This document shows, one piece after another, positions 1 through 8,811 of a stretch of 15,304 nt of DNA. The notes beneath the pieces are model-generated. The model made no database searches and was not told the origin of the DNA. It worked only from the letters and a program-made list of their open reading frames with translations. The stretch's first letter is position 1. Each line of letters starts with the position of its first letter. The DNA is from Flammula alnicola (taxonomy: Eukaryota; Basidiomycota; Agaricomycetes; Agaricales; Strophariaceae), in assembly GCA_015499995.1 (NCBI GenBank), contig JADNRV010000735.1, positions 1-15,304 of the forward strand, in the 5' to 3' direction. The position numbers and the translations under genes were made by a program.

Positions 1-759
1 ATAGAGGAGGATGCGTTGGACAGAGAATTGCAAGCGACGGCGTTGGCTGAGATCATGGCTGCCTCGACTCGGCCGGTTATTTTCCTGGGTTATGTTGTGT
101 CGAAACCGTGGGCACCTAGACGTAAGTACTGCGCCGGCTCTTCAAAATAATACTACAGTATCTAACGAACGAAAAAAAGCGAGCCCGTATGGAATTATGG
201 TTCTAGAAGGCAACGTTCATGATATAGACGTAGACGACGGTGATCGGTGGTGCGCTCTCAATCTCTTATTCATCATTTATTTTTTAAAGATAATTGAATG
301 TATGTTATATTTGTTAGGTGCGAATATATCTTTTATCGCGGGTTGTACCGCACGTCCTACGCGCGACTCTCGCGAGGCATCATCACGGACACCGAGACGC
401 AGATCGGACAATTCGTGCTTCCTCGCCATGGGCACGGCGTCACCAACGATACCCTCCAGGCGCGCTATCTTCGGTCGAGGAAGGAGGAGCTGCCGGTGGA
501 CCATGTGCGTACTACCTGGCATTTTGTATTGGTGACTACACGTTCAAGTATTCTCGCTGATCGACTTTTTTTTTTGACCAGTGGTTCCCGATGGCGTATT
601 ACGGCGACGCGAAGAGCGGAGGTGTTAATGGGCATTATTATCATGTATTCAACACGGTATGTTTTGTGTTCATGTTCGTGCTTTGCTTGTCTTGGGATTC
701 TGAATATTTTTTTTGTGCAGCCCTTGTATTATAAGCTTCCGGAGGGTGCTATTGTATAA
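1..759 (+). CDS. 3' part of an unrecognised multi-exon gene
   Basis: Five exons can be joined in one frame: 1-121, 180-249, 318-504, 582-656 and 721-759, ending in TAA. The introns (122-179, 250-317, 505-581, 657-720) have GTAAGT, GTGCGC, GTGCGT and GTATGT donors; the first has a TCTAAC branch-like site 13 nt before its AG. The gene starts left of the window, so its N-terminus is missing. The peptide includes VSKPWAPR at exon 1's end, [20 protein letters not shown] in exon 2, and [20 protein letters not shown] in exon 4; the C-terminus is [12 protein letters not shown]. It is rich in aromatic and acidic residues with no clear membrane segment. I do not recognise the family. An alternative 37-nt first intron (122-158) also keeps frame but is very short and would put the CTAAC motif in the exon. 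Confidence 0.7.
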
Positions 760-900
760 CCTGGCCAAACACCCATACCAACAGTTGTACTTGCATCAGA
801 CATGTAAGACGAGCGCTCAAAACATGTTGTAATTTTTTGTGCAAATGGACAATGGCATATGGCAGTCCCCATGCATCCATCCTTAATCCACAGTTCGTTG
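760..900. other. Short intergenic stretch between convergent genes
   Basis: This holds the 3' flank of the plus-strand gene ending at 759 and the 3' flank of minus-strand gene A. I see no coding or RNA signal. Confidence 0.5.
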
Positions 901-2253
901 TTAAGCGTTCAAGTGCTCATCGCCCATGAAATATTGCACCAAGATCATTATCTCCATGTCGGACGCCACTCTGCCGTCGGGGCCAGGCGGCAGCTTTCTC
1001 AGAAAATCCTCAATCCGTGCTTGAGGCCACATTGAGATCGCGAATAACAATTCCTCGCTGTTGCATCCGAAGTTGATGAAGCGATGCAGGAAATGGGTCA
1101 TCGAGGGAAAGCAGTTGTTCAGGAAGTCGTAGACCCGTCCGATTTGGTGTCCATAGCCAGTTTCAGAGCGTTCTCCGTGATGAGCAGTAGCGTGAACAGA
1201 GCTGTGGAAGCTGCTGGATTGTGCGATAGAATCAGAGCTTCGAAGAGGTTGGTGGCTACTGGATGTCGGAAGTTGGGACGTGGACGCGAACGAGGAACTC
1301 GAGGGACCGGCGGAGGAAGAGGAGGATTGTATGGGCTGGCTAGGCAGGTTTTGAGATATTGGAGACAGAGATCTAGAACTTCTTGCGATAGGTACCAAAA
1401 CGTAGGGTTTGGACAAAGGTCGGCGATTCTGCACTGGAAAATTAGCAGAAGGAACAGACCTGATTCTGGTTGATTGATTCAGAGTTGTGAGAGTCCGGTC
1501 GTGCGGTTGGGTTCTCGCAATGAGGTCTGGGTTTGACAGCATTCTCCTTCGAGTTGCGCATGGTTCATCTCCGTTTTGTCCTGTCCTTGATTGTGGCAGC
1601 AAGGAGTCTTCCCCGTTGCCCTTTGTCATAGATACGTGAGATAGGATTCACAGAGTAAAATGAGAGCACAAGATTACTGGCATACCTGTCTCCCGTCATA
1701 ATTGCCAATTGATTTTTTTTTACGCAAATATCGTGCCTGCGCATGGCAATCCATAGCATAGCTCATAGCACACCGCAGACGCAGTCGCCCCTCATCCGAA
1801 TCTCCTCCAAATAGATCTGGATATTCTTCTTTCAACTTCAACACAAAAACACAAAAAAACAATTGAAGTTGTTAAGGCAGGTCTCAGGACGATGGATGGT
1901 CTACAGGCTTACCTTTCTTTTTACTCTCTCCCTCGCACCTTTTTGTTTACAAGCAGTCAGACTCAGATTCCAGTGTGATTTCCCAATTTTAGCGATGTTA
2001 GTCTAATAGAGATACAAAAGGCGTTTCATGCATTCAGTCTTTGATGTCAGAATTAGGATAGGGATCCTCGTACCTTGATTTTTCTGAAGGATTGAGGGTT
2101 GTTCTGTAGACGGAGGGCACATTCTAACCTTTTTGATACACATTTTCTATTCTTCCGCCCAGAAAGAGCTCCCAGCAACTCTGCCCGAAGGAGACTACTG
2201 ATCAGACACATCACCTCGACTCGTCAAGCAGCTTGCACTAACTTACCAGGCAT
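901..2253 (-). CDS. Tandem family copy A: Ser-rich-linker protein with conserved C-terminal domain
   Basis: Minus-strand exons are 2247-2253 (ATGCCTG), 2074-2180, 1913-2002, 1686-1835 and 901-1620, giving 357 aa. All four introns are GT-AG and the same junctions occur in copies B and C, which supports the model. The N-terminal ~118 residues are basic and charged (KRLECALRL, NIAKIG, LKEEYPDLF, RLRLRCAMSY). A Ser/Pro/Arg-rich linker with a run SSSSSAGPSSSS follows. The last ~80 residues form a compact, probably helical domain containing VYDFLNNCFPSMTHFL, NSEELLFAISMWPQ and EDFLRKLPPGPDGR. There is no signal peptide or membrane segment, so a soluble cytosolic or nuclear protein is likely. I do not recognise the family and propose no function. 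The start is chosen because its 7-nt exon and following intron are matched in all copies and a TATA-like box lies 111 nt upstream. Confidence 0.8.
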
Positions 2254-2363
2254 ATTGAAAGTCACATAAACAGTAAACTTGGAGACGAATCTTGAAGGGA
2301 GTAAAGAGTGAAGGAGGTGCAGTTGGATGAGTTGACGAGGTTGTAGTTCTTTATCACGGTCGG

Positions 2364-2370
2364 TTTTATA
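2364..2370 (-). promoter_or_regulatory. TATA-like box of copy A
   Basis: TATAAAA on the minus strand, about 111 nt before the ATG of copy A. The stretch from here to the ATG aligns with the same position in copies B and C (shared GATAAAGAAC-like and CCTTCA-rich leader). Copy B has lost part of the promoter-proximal stretch and shows only TTAAAA nearby, so the copies may differ in expression. Confidence 0.45.
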
Positions 2371-2442
2371 ATAAAGTTAAGCTCTTCGGCAACGACGGGC
2401 GTTGCATAGTCTGAGCTTGCTTTCTACTTTTACATCCAGTTG

Positions 2443-3742
2443 TTAAGCTTCTAAATGCTCATCGCCCATGAAATGTTGCACCAAGATCATTATCTCCATG
2501 TCGGACGCCACTCTGCCATCGGGGCCAGGCGGCAGCTTTCTCAGAAAATCCTCAATCCGTGCTTGAGGCCACATTGAGATCGCGAATAACAATTCCTCGC
2601 TGTTGCATCCGAAGTTGATGAAGCGGTGCAGGAAATGGGTCATCGAGGGAAAGCAGTTGTTCAGGAAGTCGTAGACCCGTCCGATTTGGTATCCAATTTC
2701 GGAGCGTTCTCCGCGATGAGCAGTGGATTGTGCGATAGAATCAGAGCTCCGATGAAGCTGCTGGTTGCTACTGGATGCCGGAAGTTGGGACGTGGACGCG
2801 AACGAGGAACTCGAGGGACCGGCGGAGGAAGAGGAGGATTGTATGGGCTGGCTAGGCAGGTTTTGGGATATCGGAGACCTAGATCTAGAACTTCTTGCGG
2901 TAGGTATCAAAACGTAGGGTTTGGACAAAGGTCGGCGATCATTAGCAGAAGGAACAGACCTGATTCTGCTTTGATTCAGAGTTGTGAGGGTCCGGTCGGG
3001 CGGTTGGATTCTCGCAATGAGGTCCGGATTTGACAACATTCTCCTTCGAGAGCGTGACTCATCTCCGTTTTGTCCTGGTCGTTGCAGCAAGTCTTCCCCG
3101 TTGCGGACATGGCCCTTTGCCATAGATACGTGAGATAGGATTCACAGCGTAAATGAGACCACAAAGCTACTGGCATACCTGTTTCCCGTCATAATTGCCC
3201 ATTGATTTTCTTCTATGCCGCTGTCGCGCCTGCGCATGGCAATCCATCGTATAGCTCAGAGCACACCGCAGACGCAGTCGCGCCTCATCCGAATCTCCTT
3301 CGAATAGATCTGGATATTCTTCTTTCAACTTCAACACAAAAAAACAATTGAAGTTGTCAAGGCAGGTACATATCAGGACGCTGGATGGTCTACAGGCTTA
3401 CCCTTTTTTTAACTCTCTCCTTCGCATCTTTTTGGTTAGAAGCAGGCAGACTCAGATTCCAGTGTGATTTCCCGATTTTAGCGATGTTAGTCTAATAGAT
3501 ATACAAAAGGCGTTGAACGCATTCAGTCTTTGATGTCAGAATTAGGATAGGGAGCCTGGCACCTTGATTTTTCTGAAGGATTGAGGGTTGTTCCGCATAC
3601 TGAGGGCATATTCTAATCTTTTCGATACATATTTTATGGTCTTCAGCCCGGAAAGAGCTCCCGGCAACTCTGCCAGAAGTAGACGACTGATTAGACACAT
3701 CACGTCAACTCGTCAAGCAGCTTGCACCAACTCACCAGGCAT
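2443..3742 (-). CDS. Tandem family copy B: closest paralogue of copy A
   Basis: Minus-strand exons are 3736-3742, 3563-3669, 3402-3491, 3179-3328 and 2443-3114, giving 341 aa. The first four exons have exactly the lengths of copy A. The last 80 residues match copy A at 78 of 80 positions by eye (Y/H and N/E are the two changes), while the linker differs by several in-frame gains and losses, for example loss of the HSSVH stretch and a gain of GHVRN at the exon start. No stop or frameshift is seen. The stop codon lies 190 nt upstream of the start of copy A, so the promoter of A sits in this short gap. Function unknown; a soluble protein of the same architecture. Confidence 0.8.
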
Positions 3743-3882
3743 ATTGAAAGTCACATAAACAGTAAACTTGGGGCCGAATCTTGAAGGGAGTAAGGAGTGA
3801 AGGAGGTGCAATTGGATGAGTTGATGAGTTTATCATGGATGATTTTAAGGTTAAGCGCTTCTTCTACTTCTACATCTGGTTG

Positions 3883-4946
3883 TTAAGCTTCTAAATGCTC
3901 ATCGTTCATGAAATGATGTACCAAGACCATTATCTCCCAGTCAGATGCCATTCTTCCATCCGGTCCAGGCGGCAGCTTTCTCAAGAAATCCTCGATGCGT
4001 GCTTGAGGCCACATCGAGATTGCGAATAATAATTCCTCGGTGTTGCACTCAAGATCCATGAAACGTTTCAGGAAGTGAGTCATGGGAGGAGTGCAGAAAC
4101 TTAAGAAATCGTAGATCCGTCCAGTTGTATGCCTAATTTCCTGTCGTTCGCGGGGTGAGCAGGAGCTTGAATAGAGCTGTGGGAGCTGCTGGATTGTGCG
4201 GCAAACCCAGAGCTTCGAAGACGTTGGTGGCTACTGGATGTCGGAACTTGTGACGTCGATGCGGTGTCTTGGATTGAAAGCAGTCTCCGTTGAGTTGCGC
4301 TGGGCCCACCTCCTTGTCTTGATCTCTGCAGGAAGTGTTCTTCATGGCGGTCATGGTCCTTTGCAGAGATAGGATTAACAGAATAAAATGGTAGTGAAAG
4401 ACTAACTACATACCTCTTTCCCGTTATGATCATCAACTGACTTTTTCCTACGCTGAAGCTCACTCCTTTCTCGCGCCCTCGAATGGCATCGAAAAGCATA
4501 GCTCAGAGCACAGGCGAGACGCTTTCGCGCTTCATCTGAATCTTCTTCAAATAAATCTGGATATTCTTCTTTCAGCTTTAAAATAAAAAGGAATCGAGGT
4601 GAGTATCAGGACGGCGGATGGTCTACACTGTACAGGCTTACCTTTGCCTTGACTCTCTCCAGGGCATCTTTTTGATCAGAAGCAATTAAACTCAGATTAA
4701 AATGTTCCCTGGCGATTTTAGAGATGTTGGTCTAAGAGCGACACAAACGGCGTTGAACGGATTCAGCATTTGATGTCTCAGAATTAGAACAGGAAGCTTG
4801 GCACCTTGATGCTCTTGAAGGATGCGCGATTGTTCCGTAGATTCAGGACATCTTCTAACCTTTTTGTACAGGGTGTCCGATCTGCCAGAAGTAGACTATG
4901 GATCAGACGCATTCCTTAGAGTAACTTGAAATAACTCACCGGGCAT
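3883..4946 (-). pseudogene. Tandem family copy C: diverged, frameshifted copy (or sequence error)
   Basis: Minus-strand exons are 4940-4946, 4805-4881, 4642-4731, 4414-4575 and 4358 downward. As written, the last exon stops at 4101, giving 197 aa that end in LDGSTIS and lack the C-terminal domain. The domain is still present and open in another frame down to the stop at 3883 (FLKRF, NTEELLFAISMWPQ, LPPGPDGR). Comparison with copy A places a one-base loss in the G run at 4152-4155. Relative to A, about 78 linker residues are absent and exon 2 is ten codons shorter. N-terminal residues are well diverged (SKIAREHFNLSLIASDQKDA) but all splice junctions are kept. Either a recently broken gene or an intact one with a sequencing error; the conserved out-of-frame domain fits both. 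Confidence 0.7.
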
Positions 4947-4999
4947 ATTTGGAAGTTAGGAAGGGAATTTTGAAGGAAGTAGCAAGGGGTAGTGGAAGA

Positions 5000-5035
5000 G
5001 ATGCAATTGGCTGAGCCGATGCAATTGGCTGAGCC
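5000..5035. repeat. Perfect 18-bp tandem duplication upstream of copy C
   Basis: The 18-mer GATGCAATTGGCTGAGCC occurs twice back to back at 5000-5017 and 5018-5035. It lies in the 5' leader or promoter of copy C and has no second copy at the matching place upstream of A or B. Confidence 0.9.
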
Positions 5036-5230
5036 GACGAGTCGGCGGTTCTTTATCATGGTCGAAATATTTCAAGGTTAAGCTTTTCTGTAAACGAATA
5101 GTTTAAAACATGTTGGTCAACTTCATGGCATCAGGGGTAACGTACTGCTCAAAGTCACGGGACAATGATGACACCAATTTAGACTGTTACCTTGAGCATC
5201 CACTGCGCTTGTTTTCTACTTCTACCAACG

Positions 5231-7150
5231 ATGGGTCTCCTATTGTCCCTGCCGCTAGCTGGCGGGCTAACATCTATTGCAACATCATGTCTCGCTGGAC
5301 TAGCCTTCTTCTGCACCTCTACAGCAGGTATGTTCTCCCAAATTTGTTCAGTTTGCGAGTCAGTTCAGCTGATTGTGCGCAGCATCGATGTTTTTCAAAT
5401 CCTGCAACTGTAATTCTTCAATCGCCACTCGCGTTGGCTTTGCTGTGTGTTCATGTCTTGAAACAAGCTGTATGATGCTCAATATAATCTTCAGATTATT
5501 TTTTCGCTCAATTCTATCCTCGCCTGGGTCATGAAAACGGATTTCGCTATAAAGCTCATAGAGAAGTGGAGCTTCGACTATATCAAGATGGAATGTGCAG
5601 GGGAGAAGTGTTACGGTGTACTTTTTGTGCGTCCTCTTTCTCCTATTGATGCTTGAAACTGACCACTGCCTTTCTGCCGATTTCAGGTTCACCGTATCTG
5701 TTTTGCGCTGGCTTTGTTCCATCTTATCCTGAGCTCCCTTTTAATTGGCGTCCAAGACACAAAGGATAAGAGGGCAGCCCTTCAAAATGGGTAAGCTCCT
5801 TTCCCATTCTTTATGGAGCAACTCAACGAACTTGTTTTTCTGTTAGTTGGTGGGGCCCGAAAGTGCTTCTGTGGTTAGTCCTCGTCGGCGTCACCTTCGC
5901 GATCCCGAACGGTTTCTTTATGTTCTGGGGAAATTACGTCGCCATGATTGGGGCCACGATATTCATCCTTCTCGGTCTGGTCCTTCTCGTCGACTTCGCT
6001 CATTCGTGGTCCGAAACATGCCTTGAAAATTGGGAGAATTCGTCCTCCAATTTCTGGCAGTGGGTTCTCATCGGATCCACGGCGGTGATGTACGCTTTTA
6101 CCATCACTCTCACCGGTCTTCTTTACGCATTCTTCGCTGGTTCTGGTTGTACCCTCAATCAGTTCTTCATATCGTTCAACCTTGCCCTGTGCGTCGTTAT
6201 CACCATCATGAGCGTCCATCCTGCTATCCAGGAGCGTAATCCCCGCTCTGGCCTTGCGCAGTCGTCCATGGTGGCAGCGTATTGCACATACCTCATCGTT
6301 TCTGCTCTCAGCAACCACGTTCATGAAAGCAAACAGTGCAACCCTCTTCGAGATGGAAAGAAGACCCAGAAGGTAGTCCTGGTCCTCGGCGGTATCTTCA
6401 CTTTCCTGGCTATCGCATACTCGACGACAAGGGCAGCAACTCAAAGTCGGGCGTTGGTCGGGAAAGGAAAGAAGGGTCGCATCCATCTGACAGATGACGA
6501 AGGGCATCACTCCGAACTAGACGTTGTCAATACCCAACCTGGACGAACGGAGTCGCCACGTTATCAAGCTCTGCTAGCAGCAGTTGAGGCTGGGTGCGTG
6601 ATGCCTTTTTTTGAAATGCTAACATGAAAACTTATATCCATACAGCGCTATTCCTGCTTCTGCTCTCGACGAAGAGCAGGAAGAGGAGGAGGAAGATGAA
6701 GTTGTCGGAGAAGGGAGAGATGATGAAAGGACGGGAACACGATACAATGTATGCCTTGTGTTATGCCACCCATAACCTCTGCTGATGATTCTGCGCATAG
6801 TATTCCTGGTTCCACATAATCTTCTCCATTGCAGCAATGTATGTTGCGATGCTATTGACCGACTGGTACGCGCGTGCTCCTTCTTTATGAGCCCACCTTA
6901 AGTCATATCCGTCAATCTAGGAACGTCGTCTCGAAGACTCCCGTCCAAGGCCCTGTCGATCCAGACTTCGACGTCTACATCGGCCGCTCAGAAGTTGCCA
7001 TGTGGATGCGCGTCGTGTCTGGCTGGATGTGTATTGTTCTGTATATGTGGAGCCTGCTTGCTCCTGTTCTGATGCCGGATCGGTGAGTTTGCTTTATGTC
7101 TTTCTGTCGCGTTTATTCTTACGAAGGCTCCTAGGTTCGGCGACTTGTAA
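5231..7150 (+). CDS. TMS1: Serine incorporator (SERINC/TMS1/TDE1 family) membrane protein
   Basis: Nine exons: 5231-5327, 5383-5444, 5495-5626, 5687-5790, 5847-6593, 6646-6748, 6801-6865, 6921-7082 and 7135-7150, giving 495 aa, the usual size for fungal TMS1. The start MGLLLSLPLAGG and next segment SCLAGLAFFCTSTA are typical of the family. Further hallmarks are KSCNCNSSIATR, LAWVMKTDFA, FIPNG-like AIPNGFFMFWGNYVA, LVDFAHSWSETCLENWE, GSGCTLNQFFISFN, NPRSGLAQSSMVAAYCTYL and the C-terminal SEVAMWMRV/WSLLAPVLMPDR. There are about ten membrane segments. An acidic cytosolic loop (EEQEEEEEDE) lies near residue 390. The family was named for aiding serine incorporation into phosphatidylserine and sphingolipids; human SERINCs act as lipid scramblases. 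Location is probably an endomembrane or the plasma membrane. All introns are GT-AG. The family call is very secure; biochemical role in this species is inferred. Confidence 0.95.
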
Positions 7151-7550
7151 ATCGTATTTTATATCGGAAATTTTTTTGGACTTGGGATATCAATTATTAC
7201 TATGTTTCTGACTTCAATATTTCTCTGCGGCCTGGAAAGAATGAGGCAATTGCAATGTACTGGACAGTACTCTCCCCTAGTGTGGTAAAAACGGTGAAGG
7301 TCGCGGCCAAATTATCTTGAAGTATTCACGAGCAACCGGATTTTCGCTAGCTTTGTTTGACCTTGCGACCGTTGGCCAAATGATTAGAACGTACCACGTT
7401 ATGAAGCCAATGTCGCTCATTTCCTCGACATGGGTGCAAGTCAAGTTCGGTTAGCTAGATGGCTTGTATTTGTTTAGATTATTTCCAGGGTGTATTTGGC
7501 AAGGTATATTGAAATAAGTCCATGAAGTAGAACAGTTGATTGTCCACCTG
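7151..7550. other. Convergent intergenic region, no gene seen
   Basis: This 400-bp AT-rich stretch separates the 3' ends of TMS1 and the aldolase gene. Open frames in it are short and without conserved-looking sequence. It presumably holds both 3' UTRs. Confidence 0.6.
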
Positions 7551-8646
7551 TTATAAGGATTTCTCCAACGCAATTAACTCTACAAGAGTCTGGTAATATT
7601 TGTTTTCTGCGAATTTGTCGACGTCGACTGGTTTCAATGGGCCGCGGACGTGAGGTTCTCCGTATCCGAAGTTCTTGGAAACAACAGCCTTGATACCTCC
7701 AATGCCACCAACCTTGGAGGCAGCCCAATCCCCGTGCCCAAGTTTTCCTTGAAGGACCATTGCCTCCTGGTGCTTGCCTTCCTGGAATAACTGATAGAGT
7801 CGACCATGCAATTTTGGCAGAATGTTCACCAACGCAGCAATAGTGCCTGCCCCGTCGGCGTTTAGACCGTGGAGGAAGGTATCGGTGCGACCGGCAAACA
7901 CAGCAAATTCGGAAGATGGAAAGCGAGTGGTAAGGCGTTGGAGTTTCCCGATGTTTCCGCAGGATAATTTGGTGCCGACTATGTTGGGATGTTCAGCGAG
8001 AGTCGCGATGATGTCCGAATCAAGATCCTGGCCAGCAGTGACAACAGGGAAGTTGTAGATCATGGTTGGAATAGGCGACGCGTCTGCGACCTGTAGAATA
8101 TCCTTTGAGCATGAGAGGATTATATAGAGTAATTTCGAGGTACTGACTTCACGATGGAAGCGTAGAATATTTTCTGCGCTCATTTGGGGTGGCCATGTTG
8201 AGGGCGTGAGGACGAGAGCATGAGACGCCCCTGCTTCTTTGGCATCGACGCAGAGTTTCTTGGTCTCGCGCGTGGACTGAGCCCCTGTGCCAGCTATCAC
8301 AAGCACATTGTTGAAACCATTTTCATCGAGCGTTTTTCGTGTGAGCGCGATGGCATGTTTACGTTCTTCGTGGGACCTGGAAGTGGGTCAGGACATTGCC
8401 TGGTCGTGAAGAATACGCGATACGCAACAGGTGCTGTGCCTCGCCATTGGATCCTTGGACCAAGATACCCGTTACGCCTCCCTAAGGAAAGGGTTAGAGA
8501 AGAATTTGAATTGGATAGAGCATGCGTACCTGGGCGAGTCGTAGAATGTGTGCTTGGATGGAGGGAACATGGAGCTCCTCATTTTCATCGAAGAAAAGAA
8601 CAGCAGGAACGTAGTATCCGGGCGGCGGGGGAAGGGATTTCGACAT
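7551..8646 (-). CDS. DapA-family class I aldolase (dihydrodipicolinate synthase-like)
   Basis: Minus-strand exons are 8530-8646, 8429-8481, 8148-8376 and 7551-8090, giving 312 aa, normal for the DapA/NAL (TIM-barrel) family. Key family residues are visible: GSNGEA at 49-54 (phosphate/carboxylate-binding loop position, usually G-T/S-T/N-G-E), Tyr145 in MIYNFP, and the Schiff-base Lys174 in VGTKLS. Fungal members include 4-hydroxy-2-oxoglutarate aldolase and L-threo-3-deoxy-hexulosonate aldolase (D-galacturonate catabolism); they cleave 2-keto acids to pyruvate plus an aldehyde. Since fungi make lysine by the aminoadipate route, true dihydrodipicolinate synthesis is unlikely. No clear mitochondrial presequence is seen (start MSKSLPPPPGYYVPAVLFFD), so it is probably cytosolic. 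Exact substrate cannot be told. The gene diverges from MGM1 165 bp away. Confidence 0.9.
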
Positions 8647-8811
8647 GGGGAAGATGAAGAGCGGAAATCATCATTGTAATTACTATTTATCGATGGGAGT
8701 TGTACATGGGATAAGGATGTTGTATATCTAATCAGCCATTTCGGTCCGTTCCCACGGCAAACATTTGAAGACGTCCAACCTCGGCAGCTGCCAAAGCTAG
8801 GACCCTCCACC
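8647..8811. promoter_or_regulatory. Shared divergent promoter region, aldolase / MGM1
   Basis: Only 165 bp separate the two divergent start codons, so both promoters must lie here or overlap the genes. I see no strong TATA box; AT-rich patches lie at about 8676-8692 and 8720-8732. Confidence 0.55.

Larger units (their letters stand above)
901..5090 (-). repeat. Three-unit direct tandem duplication, about 1.2-1.5 kb per unit
   Basis: The repeat includes 5' leader, exons and introns, not just coding sequence. Stop-to-stop spacing is 1542 bp (A-B) and 1440 bp (B-C); start-to-start spacing is 1489 and 1204 bp. A and B are much closer to each other than to C, suggesting an older duplication that produced C and a recent one that produced A and B. 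The 3' edge of B and C shares a near-identical block, including TTGTTAAGCTTCTAAATGCT, starting at about 2420 and 3860; copy A differs there, which may mark a unit boundary. Confidence 0.8.

Noticed and set aside
1084..1473. Long plus-strand open frame opposite the last exon of copy A (and 2626-3033 opposite copy B)
   Set aside because: It mirrors the conserved minus-strand coding sequence; the minus frame has matching splice sites in all copies and the plus frame has none.
901..5090. Transposon origin of the tandem array
   Set aside because: No terminal inverted repeats, target-site duplications or transposase-like sequence are visible; units are direct repeats with introns and leaders.
5205..5230. 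TTTTCTACTTCTACC before the SERINC start resembles the 3' edge of units B and C
   Set aside because: The match is only about 15 bp of pyrimidine-rich sequence and does not extend, so a fourth unit is not supported.
5875..6510. 211-codon minus-strand open frame
   Set aside because: It lies opposite the large SERINC exon, whose plus-strand protein is unmistakable.
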